Counted from the stretch's first letter, positions 46,018-57,463 are shown. The stretch is 64,000 bases of DNA from Narthecium ossifragum (GCA_963920575.1 OY986965.1:9748290-9812289); one strand, 5' to 3'. Notes: generated from the letters alone by a model not told the origin. Translations and numbers: made by a program.

Positions 46018-46498
46018 AGTATATTATACCATGCGTCTTTTATCCCATGTTTTACCAAACACTGTACAGTATTACAAATTATTTTTAAATTATCCATCAT
46101 ATACCTTATAAAACATATAAGTTTATAGGTCCTTATCCTATAAGGCGAATCAAACGGGCACTTATAGTATAACACAACTTTATAAACAAATTAAAATGTT
46201 TTCATAAATTGATTCATATATTAACTTTTACATCCCATGCATGGCATGGGCGGCCAAACCACGACTTCAGGGAGCATGATCATGGTTATGTATTACAAGA
46301 ACCAAAAAATTGACATGTTTCTGAGAAGTTGCTAATTAAGACAGGATGGCAGAGGAATCTGGTGAAGGATAATGTGGAAAGCCATGGTTGCCCGCGAGTG
46401 GAGTTCTTTGAGCTTACTCAGAAAGACAATGCTAGTCCTTCCTTCGGTGTTTTGGACCCACGCACTCTTGAGTGGGCTGACTCTATATGTGTAGACGG
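46018..46498. other. No gene recognised
   Basis: AT-rich sequence between the Helitron-like end and the hAT remnant. The plus-strand ORF at 46329-46709 runs across the hAT terminus and shows no domain, so I do not call it a gene. Confidence 0.4.
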
Positions 46499-46654
46499 CA
46501 GTGGCGGAACTAGGATGAAACTTAAGGGGGGGCGAAATCTAAAGCAAAATGACCAAAAAAATTTTCTTTTAAGTAATGCAAAAAATACCTTAGAATTACA
46601 ATATCGAACATTAAGGAATAAAAAGAATACAAATATTAAAATATACGTACCGTA

Positions 46655-47220
46655 CTATGTACTACGATTGAGAGGTGGAAATTGGATTCTACGCTTTTGC
46701 ATTTTTTGAAAACGTTTCAAAATGACTTCATTCTCAATAGTTTCAAAAATTTCCCGCTCGATGTATACCACCATGCAATCATTCATCCAGTCATCTCCTA
46801 TCTTATTACATAAATAAGACTTGACAATCTTCATCGAAGAGAAGACTCTCTCAACGGTTGCAGTCGCAACTGGTAAGACCAATGCCAACCCAATAAGAAG
46901 ATAAACCAATGGAAATAGAGCATTTTTTCTAGTCTCAACATTCTTTACAGCAAGACTTTCAATATCTTGAAGTCCAAAAAAATCATCATTTCTTCTAACA
47001 TCTCTAATGTAGGTGTTAAACTGATCTCTAAGGATCATATGATCAGCTGTTGTGAAATCCTCTTCATAAAATTCAACAAGACGACATAACTTAGCATGGT
47101 CAAACTAGTATTAATTAAACTAGTTCGGGGTCTTTTCGAACTAGTATTCTCTGAAGTAGTACGCAAGTCATGAGTATTAGACGATTCACCGTTTGGTCCG
47201 ACTCGTGGTTTTTTTATCAC
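46655..47220 (-). pseudogene. hAT transposase remnant with dimerisation domain
   Basis: Minus strand. 47220-47035 gives a basic N-terminal piece (MIKKPRVGPNGESSN), then KLCRLVEFYEEDFTT in a neighbouring frame. 47038-46655 gives LFPLVYLLIGLALVLPVATA, TVERVFSSMKIVKSYLCNK and GDDWMNDCMVVYIERE, the hAT C-terminal dimerisation region of the TTF-type/MYM-type zinc finger transposases. The middle of the protein, including the zinc finger and catalytic core, is missing, so this is an internally deleted copy. Confidence 0.8.
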
Positions 47221-47462
47221 AAACTTATCCTTTATCTAAATAAAACAAAATAAATATAAAAATAAAAATGTGATAATTAGAAATCAAACTAATAAATTAT
47301 CAAATAATTAACTAAATCCTAACAAATAAATAATTAACTAAATCAAACTAATAAATTATAGATCCTAACATTAACAAATAATTAACTAATTAATCAAATA
47401 ATTTTTTTAAAAAAAAAACATACATGCTCTGTTTCTATATTCAAGTGCTCTGTTTCTTCTCA

Positions 47463-47960
47463 CTTGGGTGGGTGTCGGCCGGCCAGGCCCTGCCGGGTGG
47501 GGTCGGGTGCCGGAGAGGGGGGAGGGCCGGAGGCTCGGAGAGGGGGGAAGGCCGGAGTCAGGTGGCTCCGTGGCTAGGTGGGTGCCGGGCCTGCCGGGTG
47601 GGGGCGGGTGCCGGAGAGGGGGGAGGGTCGGAGAGCTGGAGCCGGAGAGGGGGGACTGGGGAGGGCCGGAGAGGGCCGGAGAGGGGGGAGGGGGCGAGGG
47701 GTTGTGTGGCTGTGGAAAGCAAGCCCATAGCCCATAAGCCCATACATAAACGGGTGTGGAGGAGGCGAACGGGCGTCGTCGTCGTCCGGTGGCCGCGTGG
47801 AGGAGGACCAGGAGGTGAAGGGGCGTCCGTGGGGCGGCGGGCCGTGGAGGGGGGGCGAAGGGGCGTGGTCTGCGTGGAGGAGGTGAAGGGTCGGGGGATG
47901 GGGTGGGGGTTCCGGCGTCGCCAGGGAGGTGGGGCGGCCGCCCCCCCTCGCCCCCCCTGG
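47463..47960. repeat. G-rich minisatellite inside the hAT element
   Basis: The plus strand is strongly G-rich. Units like CCGGAGAGGGGGGAGGGCCG repeat from about 47505 to 47700, and GGGTGCCGG and GGGCGTCGTCGTCG words occur further on. Runs of four to seven G at short spacing could form G-quadruplexes. The high GC contrasts sharply with the AT-rich flanks. Long ORFs on both strands here (for example 47424-48053) are products of base composition. Confidence 0.75.
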
Positions 47961-47968
47961 TTCCGCCA

Positions 47969-49829
47969 GACGTTCATGTGGAGGTCGCGCGGTGTTCAAG
48001 TAATACTAAAACGCCAATGCATGTGCAACCATATGGAGGGTTCTCAGATTTAGGCATGCATCTATACCTATACTCTGTTTACTATTATGAAGGCAAAATC
48101 CTATGCTTTATCCTATGCACCTTCTTTAAGTAAATAACAAGCAACAAGACACCATTAAAAATGTGTTTGTAGCAACACTATTAAACTTATTTCTTCTCAA
48201 CAAACAACAAGAACCATTAAAGTAATTTCAAGTATATGGGCTCAAGCATTCATACCATAAATTCCATTACTTCAATAGAACTGTCACAAGAGCACTAACA
48301 TTCATGTCGGATATACCCGACTTATGCACCAGTCTCATAGATTTCTATATTAATATGTATCTCATTTGCATTCGGAAAAAACCTATTCTTCTCGAATCCA
48401 CAAGAGGCCATTAAATTATCGCATTGAGTCCCTCAAACAACACAATTTTTGTCTAACACTAGTTATACAAGATCATGGATTAAGGTAAGGAAAACCTACA
48501 TAGATGGAAACAGTAAATAATACTTAAATTACAATCCAATAAGCCTAAAGAAGATAGCAGTATTACAGAGTAGGAACTCTCCCCGTTGGTTGAGCCCTGA
48601 AGTTGGTGTGCTGGCAACGAGGAGTCCATTGTGAAGAGTGGCAATGGTGCGGAGATTCGAACGTCGAGTTCTGGTAGAAGGGTCAGCTCCATTGTGGTAG
48701 GCGATGGCCACGTCCTGTTCTCGGCATTCGAAAATCCTTCTTGGAACTGTGAGAAAATAGACTCCATGTTAGCATCGGAGATGGTGAGAGAGTGCCAGAG
48801 TGTCTTCTGATTATCACCGGAGAGAAAAGAATGGATTGGCGGGTTTATTTTCCATTGAGCGTCAAAATGTCTCCTCCCTCGCTGCCGAGAGCCCCGGGGT
48901 TTCAAAATTTGGGCAGAGAAGCTCGTTTGGTGGGTATTTTAAGTTAGGCCCCGTGTGATTGAATCTTAGCCACCCATTCAAATGGAAGGCCAGAATTCGT
49001 CTTGGCAGGGGATGTCAAGCGATTACTCTTGTCAGCCCCCTGAATCCCATCTCATACGAGATTTATATTCTCTGGTAGACGAAGATCCAAGAGAACAAAT
49101 CAGAAATTTGCGAGGGAAAAATAAAAGAGGGAAGAGGCCACAGAAGAATCTCTTATCTTGCTCAGATCTTTTTTACCCAGCTATTCACAATACCTTGGAG
49201 GTATAGGACATCGTGCTATACCTCCAAGCAATTTCTCATTATTTGCTAAGCTAGGGGTGCTTGGATACATCGTGCTCCAAGAAATTTGCTTTACAATAGA
49301 TTTTTTCGATTTGATTGTCAAGAAATGTACTCCAATCAACTTTTGTTTTCTATTTTCATGGTATTGCTTGTCATGCCTAACGTTTTATTGTACCAAAATT
49401 GCTATTATATTGCTGTTATACTTTGATTTATTTGTTGCAAAATTTGTCTTATAGCATGTAGAATATGAAGATTTCAATGATTGTAGCTTTTCTTTTGAGT
49501 AAAGGTTATATATGTTTGGTCACAAAGATCTAAAATAAAGAGATGCATGCAAGTTTCATGCATATCAACCGAGATCTAAAATAAAGAGATGCAAGTTTCA
49601 TGCATGTCAACCAACATTGAATGGAGTTATTTGTTTCCAAAATCTTCTAATCCTGTGCAATCGCCACAATTTAGATGTAATGGGCCTTTTCATGTAATTT
49701 TTTATTTAGAGGGGGTTTTCTGCAAACTTACCACAAGCATGAAGTTGGAAGATGTAGTTAAACGAAGGAACCATAATGCATACTTTGAGAAAGAACCTTA
49801 GCTAGGAACCTGATGTAATGAGCACTCTT
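47969..49829. other. Unassigned region with two divergent short ORFs
   Basis: A minus-strand ORF (48905-48480, 141 codons; internal start MESIFSQFQEGFSNAENRTW) and a plus-strand ORF (48982-49206, MEGQNSSWQGMSSDYS...) start 77 bp apart and point away from each other. I do not recognise either; they could be gene fragments. A 40-bp direct repeat with GATCTAAAATAAAGAGATGC lies at about 49527-49610. The rest is AT-rich. Confidence 0.35.
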
Positions 49830-51100
49830 AATGTCGTCTATGATGCTTGGATTGCGGATATACAGATGGCCAACTATGTATAATACATACTTTGGGTTGG
49901 AGCAAATCAAAGTTTGTGAACTAATTACAACTGGAGATTGGGATACAGAGAGATTACAAGCTGCTTTCCACCCGCTCCTTATTGATGAAATACTACGACG
50001 AAGGTGTAGAGAGAGTGATCTCAGCCGTTGGCCCCTCAGCAGCTCCGGTAAGGTATGCTCTACCTCAACCTATATTGCGCAGCTTCAGGAATCAATCCCA
50101 CAACATAAATTCGATGATGAAGAAGCTTGGACCAAAGAGTGGAGAGCCCCAGTTGGTCCAAGGGTGAGAGGCACTTCCTATGGCGGGTTACCCATGGAAA
50201 ACTCCCAATCCGAGATAAGCTATGGAGGTTGCACCTTTCCTCCGAGCTGGAATGTCTCAGATGCGGCAGAGAAGGAGAGATTGTTGCTCATGCTATCCTA
50301 GAATGCCAATTCGCCTTCAATGTCTTCTCATTATTAGCTCAGAAAGAAGAAGCCCCCCCCCCCACATGGAACCTGGATGTTATATTCAATTTGATGATTG
50401 GCAAAGGCTCAAAGAAGATCAAGGCCTTCTTAGGATACGGCATGTGGTTAATATGGAAAGATAGAAACAATATTGTAATTGGATAGAAAGGGGACTCCAT
50501 AGAAGCCATGGTCTGCAGGATCACCAGGCAGGCGAAAGAGCATCTAAACACAGAATCCAGACAGATCATTGCAAGCTTCAGGTGCGATCCTATGCTGGGA
50601 GGCACTCATATCATCCAAACAGATGTGTCCATTGACCCTTCATCGGGGGACACGACTATAGGCATTCTAGCGTTATCAGCATATAGAAAGTTGGAGTGGG
50701 CATAGGCTACACTAATCATGGTTAGCTCGGTTCTAGAAGGAGAGATGAAAGCAATTTTGGAAGAAATGAGGATGGCAAACTCCAAAGGTTTAAAGAAGCT
50801 CATCATCGAAACTGATTCAATCACTGCTACTCAGATTCTCAATGGAGCAAGAGGATGGCCCCCAGATGTGGAACATATGTCTAAGAACATATGGCTGCAC
50901 GATCTACTTTTTGACGATGTATTGTTTCTCTTTATTTCTAGAGTGTGTAACGCGAGAGCCGACAGTGTTGCTCGAGTGTGTCGTATGACCGAGAAGGTGT
51001 TCGCCTGGTCATGTGAATCAGGGGCGTTGTTTCTTGTCTGATGTTATTGTAATGGGGTTGTGTTTGTAAATTTTAGCCAAGGGCTCATCTCATAAAAAAA
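49830..51100 (+). pseudogene. LINE ORF2 3' part: zf-RVT and RNase H, decayed
   Basis: Plus-strand frames give HFLWRVTHGKLPIRDKLWR and CLRCGREGEIVAHAILEC (the zf-RVT C-x-x-C...H...C motif), then FLGYGMWLIWKDRNN. An RNase H domain follows, with TDVSIDPSSGDTTIGI, EGEMKAILEEMRMANSKG, IIETDSITATQILNG and RADSVARVC. Stops and frameshifts separate the pieces. The 3' UTR has TTAGCCAAGGGCTCATC and ends in A9 at about 51094-51102. Sequence upstream of about 49830 is not recognisable, so this is a 5'-truncated copy. Confidence 0.85.
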
Positions 51101-51284
51101 AACCGAAGGAACTATAAGCACACAACCATGCATGGAGTATGTATAAGACTTGATAGTATCGTTTGACAAACAAATATTGTGTTGGAATACATTGAATATT
51201 CTACCAGTTGATTCCGATCGAGTAGCCAATCCAAGAAACAAATTAAAGATCAAAGAAATACACGCAATCTCGAGAGAATTTTTT

Positions 51285-51940
51285 TTAAGGGAACTATTAA
51301 AAGATAGTCCTACCTCACAAGATTTGTGACTTAAGGGTATTTTTTATATCTAATATACTGTAGAAAATGTAAGATTTGCCAAACCATCTGCGACACCATT
51401 CAAGCTCCTAGGAATGGGAGAGAAAACTGACCGCTTGGAATGGATTGCTTCCCACCAAATTGATTTGAGAGTATTCTCAAGTTCCCTCGCCCAAATAAGA
51501 GACCCATTTATGTATGCAATCGCCATCTTAGAGTCTGACTCCAAAGCAATATCACGTAAGCCATGATCCTTTGCGACTTTGATTGTCGCCTTAATCGCCA
51601 TAAGCTCCACTTCAATTGCCGAAGAGGCTTGCTCTACCCCAGACCAAAACCAGATACAATCACCTCTTTGATCAAAACATGCAACACCAATACCACAATC
51701 ATATTGGCCAAGAAGAAAAGCCGCATCTGAAAGGATAAAGACTGCAATTGAACTCCCCTGGACGTCAATTCCAACATCTCTATGCCCTGCTCTATCTCCC
51801 TGGAAATCGTTCCCTCTTGCATCCCAAAACTCCTTACATTGTCTAAAAATGTGCCATGCTAGCTTGGAAGCATCAGTCCTTTCCCCCTTGAACAAGAGCT
51901 GATTCCTACACTTCTTAATGATATCCAGACTTGATGTTCA
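51285..51940 (-). pseudogene. LINE ORF2 C-terminus (RNase H), minus strand
   Basis: The minus-strand frame from 51895 to 51350 encodes LAWHIFRQCKEFWDARGN, then an RNase H domain lacking the first canonical Asp context (IAVFILSDAAFLLGQ). It continues VGVACF-like GIGVACFDQRG, SAIEVELMAIKATIKVAKDH, DIALESDSKMAIAYING and LNGVADGLANL. The open frame and retained ESDS and VAD motifs suggest a moderately young fragment. A poly-A equivalent (T8 on the plus strand, about 51279-51286) marks its 3' end. It is a different LINE subfamily from the neighbours. Confidence 0.85.
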
Positions 51941-52157
51941 AACAACTTAAATATATGTAACAATCATGCATTTATACTTGTATAGTTTTTGTAAAGGATA
52001 TATATGTATGCGTGACAAGTAACAACCTTCAACCTTGGTTGTTGGAACAATTATATAAACTGGATGAGTAATTCAAGTTAAGATTGATCATCTACCATGC
52101 CATGTCTCCCTTTTCTATTGCTAGAGAAGGTGAATAGGTGATGGATAAGAATTAACA

Positions 52158-52597
52158 TGTGAGTACCCGTACCTCTAACCCGGTTCGACCGCGTCGGTCG
52201 AGGGTCTAGTTCGGTTGGTTTGGTTCGGTAGGCCTTGCTTCGCGATCTCCTTTGATTGTTGTGACTCCGGAGGTAATTTACGAAATTACCCTTGGCGGAG
52301 TCGGTTTCACACACGGGTTGCGCACACACGGCCTTGTAATGATGTATGTGCTTGACTAGACCATTATAAGCATCATAGATCGAAGGATCTGGGCTCGATC
52401 GCAAGGATCGAGGTTTGAGCAGCTATGATCAGATCCGGTTGATCAGACGCCCAAGATCTAATCTTGAGCTTATAATATTAAAGGCCCTTTAATTAGCACC
52501 CCATCTCTCGTTAGGGCTCGATTCCGCCATTAGAGAGAGAGAGAGAGGAGAGACCCGCATCCACATCGAGGGAGAGCCAGAGACGGCGGCTACAGCT
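52158..52597 (+). mobile_element. LTR fragment, B type, 5' part only
   Basis: It starts TGTGAGTACCCGTACC and matches LTR B (10581) through ATGATGTATGTG, the GATC-rich segment (52376-52415) and a GAGAGAGAG leader (52526-52552). It breaks off at about 52590-52600, where LINE sequence begins. The rest of the LTR is not found downstream of the LINE. Confidence 0.75.
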
Positions 52598-52618
52598 GGA
52601 TGCTGGGGCTTTTCCAAC

Positions 52619-53032
52619 ATGCCTGTTGGGGAGCCTGTTATATTTCGAGCTAAGGGCCAAACCGGGCCTAGCTGGAAGGGTAACAAGATGGCCTATAGAG
52701 CCAAAAGAGATACTGGGCTCGACCATAGCTCTAATCAAGGAGATAATGTAGGACTTGGTTCAAATAGATTAGCTTCCTTAGTGATCCCCGATTTCACAAA
52801 AGAGAAGGCACCACCCGATCACGCTAAGGATGGAGAGAAGACTTCAGAGGAGGAGATGGATACAATGCATGAGGATGGGTTTCAGAAGATTAAGGCCGCT
52901 TTGGAATCGGAAGAGGGGATAGATGAGAATATGAAGCTTGCTGATGTGATGATGAAGCTAGGACAACGAAAGAGGAGATGTATAGTTACGCCAGAGGAGC
53001 AACTGCAGCTGGAGAATGCAGTTACCCAATGA
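52619..53032 (+). pseudogene. LINE ORF1 C-terminal part
   Basis: The open frame encodes a polar, acidic segment (EKTSEEEMDTMHEDGFQKIK) and a basic end (KLGQRKRRCIVTPEEQLQL) with no zinc knuckle. It ends TGA at 53030-53032, overlapping the ATG of ORF2 (53029-53031) as ATGA. Plant L1 ORF1 is an RNA-binding protein; its RNA-binding N-terminal portion is missing here. The first ATG at 52619 lies close to the truncation point and is probably not native. Confidence 0.65.
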
Positions 53033-56000
53033 AGCTCCTGTTTTGGAACTGTTGTGGTGCTGGTCTGAAGCGTGTGGCTAAGACCTGCTACCGTTTTTCT
53101 TCTAGCCATGCAGTTTCTTTTCTTTTGCTGTTGGATGTCCTTGTTGGGGATAATAAGCTTAATTGGTTGCAAGGTAAGCTTGGGCATGGCTGGGGCACCC
53201 TCCCAACCTCCTTCCTCCCAACATGTCCAACCTTCAGGCAATACATGGTGTGATCACCAATTCTCAGGTTGGACATGTTGCTATATCCGCAGTGTATGGT
53301 GCAACGAGGGCGCGGGTGCGAAAAGAACTCTGGGAGGTCCTCTCGAAGGTTGAGAGGACTGGGTTACCACACTTGATAGCAGGGGACTTCAATGCTATTA
53401 TCTCCTCTGAGGAAAAGCGTGGTGGCGCTGTCTTTACCTATGGGGAATCCGAGTGTGAGTTTTTGCAGTATATATGTTTGAATGAGTTATATGAGGTGGA
53501 GTTCATCGGATCGCAGTTTACGTGGACTAATCGGCAAGACAAGGGCTCTAAAGTCCTCGAACGGTTAGACAGAGTGCTTTGCAAAAGGGGGTGGCACGAC
53601 AAATTCCCTGGGACGTTTGTCAAACATCTACCGAAGATAGGCTCCTATCATTCTCCACTTTTGGTTTCACTCAACAAGGAGCAGAGGAAGGGTGGCCCAG
53701 GAACATTCCGGTAGGAGCACAGTTGGATGATGAAACCGGAGTTCAAGGAAGCCCTGAGGAGAGCTTGGAGTTTTCCCTGCCGAGGGGCTAACCAGTTCAA
53801 ATTTGCAACTCGCATTAAAGCTATTAAATGTGTTGTCAAAGGATGGGATAAGAAAAGCAGAGTTGTGGATTTGGTTGGGACTGGCAAAAAGATTGAAAGG
53901 TATATGGATGACTTATATAAGCTGGAGGAAAGAGATGAGTTGTCAAGGGAAGATGATACATTACTGCGTCAGTTAGAAGACCAATGGGAACATTTGATGG
54001 AATTGCAGGAAGCTAGAGCAACCCAGAGGGTTTGTAAGGAGTGGCTATTGTCTGGGGATCGGAGCACAGGCTTTTATCATCAACTTGTGTTATCCCGCTC
54101 TCATAAGTCTAGAATCCCGAAAATGATCGATGAGGAGGGTACAATTGTCACAAGTCAAAAAGATATTGGGAGGTTCCTGCAGAAACACTTTGGGGTTGTT
54201 TGGGGTGATGATGGAATCTTTCCTAGCCAGCTACTCCCAGAGCTGCCGAAGATTGATGATGGTTGGAAAGATTTATTGGAGGCAGAAGTCACTATGGAAG
54301 AGATAAAGGATGTGGTGTTTAAGATGGGCAAGAATAAGTGCCCAGGGCCCGATGGAATACCAGCTGAGTTCTTCGTCAAACATTGGGATGTGGTTGGGGC
54401 TGATTTTGGGCAGTTGATTCTAGAATTTTTGCAGCATTCCAAGATGCCACCAGACTGGAATGAGACATTTATCTCTCTCATTCCCAAGTGTAAATTCCCT
54501 ACGAAAGTGAAGGATTATCGGCCAATTAGTCTTTGCAATGTTGGATATAAGGGGATCACTTCTATTTTGGCTACAAGATTGAAAGGTGTCCTCATGGAGA
54601 TAATTGGGGTGGAGCAATCGGCATTCATTGAAGGTAGAAGTATACTAGAGAGTATTGATGCAGCCCAAGAAGTCCTTCATTTGATCATGGTCGCACCAAA
54701 AACTCAATGCATTATGGTTCTCAAAGTTGATTTAATGTCAGCTTATGATAACGTGCGCTGGTCATTTCTGGAGGAAGTTATGGTGAGGATGAACTTTCCC
54801 TCCAAATGGATAAGCTGGATTATGATGTGTGTTAGAGGCTCAAGGTTTTCTTTTATAGTCAATGGGAAGGTTCATGGTAGGGTCCGGCCTCAATGTGGAA
54901 TCAGGCAAGGAGATCCTCTCTCGCCCTATCTATTTCTCCTTGTGCAAGAGGTTCTGTCGCGAATTTTGAACTCTACAGGATCAAGACTGGCAGGTATTAA
55001 ATTCAAAAACTCTGGGGAGTCATTAAATCACCTCTTGTATGCAGATGACTGTTTGATTGCTACAAGTGCTACTTGCTTGGAAGCTAGAATATTGAGACTC
55101 AAGATGACTATGTTCTGGGTTCTTAGTGGGCTACAAATGAATCCTTACAAGTCAAGTATTCGATTCTCTCCATATGTTAAGAAGGAGAGAAGGGTGGTGA
55201 TCTGTGGAATACTGAAGGTTGGCATTGCTAAGGGAGGATGGCAGTACCTAGGTGCTCCAATTAGCTCGAAGAAGCTTAAAGCAGCAGACTTTGCCTATAT
55301 CATTGATCGTATGGCAAGCAAGGTGACTAATTGGCAAAAGAAAAAGCTATCTGAAGCAGGGAGGACTGTGTTGCTCAAGTCTGTGTTACAGGGCATACCA
55401 ATATATGCCATGACAACATCAACTGTTCCTGGTAAAGTTATTAGACAGATGGAGCAGATATGTAGAAATTTTCTTTGGCAAGGTCGGAGGGCTGGATTCA
55501 GTATGGTTGCTTGGGATGAAGTCTCCAGGCCAAAGGAATTGGGTGGTTTGGGTGTAAAAGACTTCTCTATTTAGCAGCGTGCACTGAAGCTGAAGAGAGC
55601 AGATGGCTTAATGATTGATAATGAAACAGTTTGGACTAAGATTGCAAAGGCTAAGTATAGTTGGAGTGGGAAGCTCCCATATTTTACTAACAAAGGATCA
55701 CCCCATTGGAAGATGATTTGTAAGGCGGTGGATGATCTAAGACTTGGTTTATGTTGGTCACCAGGGCAAGATAGCAAAATCAGAGTTATGAGTGATCATT
55801 GGGTACTAGATGAGGCACTGCAGTTGAAGTCGGCGATGGTTAATCGAGACAGAGCAGAGAACATGGTGGTTGGGAATTTGAGGAGTAATGGAGGCTGGCA
55901 CATTAGCTTTCTAAAGGAATTATTCCATCCAAACCTAGTAGCAGCTATTGAAGCAATCCCTGTAGTTGCAGCTGACATAGCAAGGTGGGAATATAGCCAA

Positions 56001-57002
56001 AATGGACAGGTTACAACGTCCTCTGCTTATACACTTCTTTCACAGAGGTTTAGAAAGAATTGGTTTGATGAAGAGGATTTCAATTGGAAGAACTTGTGGC
56101 ATCTCCCAGCTGGCCCAAGAATTAAAAAGTTCCTTTGGAAAGCAGTGAAGGGAAAGCTACTTGTTCGAGAGCTATTATGGAGGTATTGCTACACATCTAA
56201 ACGATCATGTCCTAAATGTGGCTTCTATTCTGAGACGGTTGAGCATGTCTTGTTTGAATGCCAACATGTTCGGGATGTCATTGATTGGTTGTTGACTAAA
56301 TTGGGGATGGGGGTTTGTGAATGGACTGTTGAACATCTACTTGGTGTGATTTCACGCTCATCAAGTCAACAGGGAGTGTTAAGATTAAAAGCTTATGTCG
56401 GATATGGATTGTGGGTGGCTTGGAAATATCAGAATAGGAGAATCTTTGAAAACCAAGGTGATGGATTCGAGGTGCTGGCTCAACGGGTGAAGAGACTAGC
56501 TGAGGAGTATCTACATTGTCATGGTAAGCTTGGTCTGCAGAACACAGTAACGGTTGAGGAAGATATGTGGGTATATCTGGTAGATGCTTCATGTGATCTG
56601 GAAACAGGGGAATCTGCAGTGGGGGTTGTAGAAATGTTAAAATAGGAGGAATGCTATTGGATTAAAGGTAAAGGAATCCAGACCCAAGATTCCTTTGAGG
56701 TAGAAATGACTGCTATCTTAAAGGCTATGGAATGGGCTAAGAGTACGCAGAGAAGTAAGATTATATTTGAATCGGATGCCCGTGATGTTGTGGATGTGAT
56801 CAATGGACTCAAAGTTTGGCCAAGAGGGAGGGAGTCACTTACCAAGCAGATTTGGAAGTTGATTCTTGGGTTTGAGTCAGTTTTATTTTTGTTTATATCG
56901 AGGTCTGGCAATGTGATTGCAGACCAAGTTGCAAAATGGTGTAGGCATGCCTGCACATGTTTTGAGTGGCAGCACGAGGATGGGGTAACAACCCCACACT
57001 AG
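53029..57002 (+). pseudogene. LINE ORF2: endonuclease, reverse transcriptase, RNase H
   Basis: 53029-53253 encodes MKLLFWNCCGAGLKR (endonuclease start). A frameshift near 53220 leads to the frame running from 53223 to 57002. In it: ISAVYGATRARVRKELWEVL, HLIAGDFNAIISSEEKRGG (catalytic GDFN), FTWTNRQDKGSKVLERLDR and IGSYHSPLLVSL. RT follows: NKCPGPDGIPAEFF, DYRPISLCNVGYK, EQSAFIEGRSILE, KVDLMSAYDNVRW, GIRQGDPLSPYLF and HLLYADDCLIA (YADD near codon 438 after 53727). Then KELGGLGVKDFSI, zf-RVT CPKCGFYSETVEHVLFEC and RNase H FESDARDVVDVIN. Within the second frame the only stops are three TAGs, at 53712, 55572 and 56643. The last lies between two compensating shifts near 56630-56680. Otherwise the protein is well preserved. 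Confidence 0.9.
53219..53280. repeat. Perfect 14-bp inverted repeat at the ORF2 frameshift
   Basis: CAACATGTCCAACC (53219-53232) and GGTTGGACATGTTG (53267-53280) are exact inverse copies separated by 34 bp. They span the point where the endonuclease frame shifts and where expected residues are missing. Confidence 0.85.
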
Positions 57003-57048
57003 TTGCTGTAAATAATTGATTAGCCCTTGGGCTCAATTCATTAAAAAA

Positions 57049-57340
57049 AACACACATGTTCCAAATTGATAATTCTTGAAATTAGAGGGTGCCAAAATGA
57101 AATTAACCCTTAACCAAGTGCTTGATTATGAAATCCTACGATTTGAGGAACTAATACGATATCTAAAGAATTTGAGAAAATAATTTGACATTTAGAACAA
57201 TTTTAGTGACTAACAGATGTTAATTAAGACAATAAATAATCTACGTGAAGGGGGCTGATGGGAAAAAATCTAGCCAATTTGTACCTTGGAACGAGTCTTT
57301 AGTGAGGATGAGCAGAAACAATCTGATGGGAAACGATCTA
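57049..57340. other. Intergenic spacer upstream of the ubiquitin-like gene
   Basis: No ORF or element is recognised. CTGATGGGAAA occurs twice (57257 and 57324) before the promoter. Confidence 0.5.
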
Positions 57341-57426
57341 ATCCCATATAGTTTTAAATACGAACCTCATCTCCCGCCATATTGCGCTCTCTGTCTCTAG
57401 TCTCCTCTCCCTCCCTCCCTCTCTAT

Positions 57427-57463
<37 letters not shown>

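Larger units (their letters stand above)
46499..47968 (-). mobile_element. hAT element remnant
   Basis: The left end CAGTGGCGGAACTAGG is typical of hAT elements. The right side reads CCTGGTTCCGCCAG near 47957-47969, the inverse with a damaged last few bases. Inside, on the minus strand, is a transposase C-terminal region, and next to the right end a G-rich minisatellite. I could not find a convincing 8-bp duplication; GTAGACGG on the left has no exact partner. Confidence 0.65.
52598..57048 (+). mobile_element. Nearly complete L1-type LINE
   Basis: It contains the end of ORF1, then ORF2 with endonuclease, reverse transcriptase, zf-RVT and RNase H in order, a short 3' UTR with TTAGCCCTTGGGCTCA, and an A8 tail at about 57041-57048. 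The 5' end is cut within ORF1 and abuts the LTR fragment. I could not identify a target-site duplication. Confidence 0.9.

Noticed and set aside
46491..47976. 8-bp duplication for the hAT element
   Set aside because: GTAGACGG on the left and GACGTTCA on the right do not match; the right terminus is damaged.
47424..48053. 209-codon plus-strand ORF and overlapping minus-strand ORFs of about 140 codons
   Set aside because: They lie in a G-rich minisatellite, are open on both strands because of base composition, and cross the hAT terminus.
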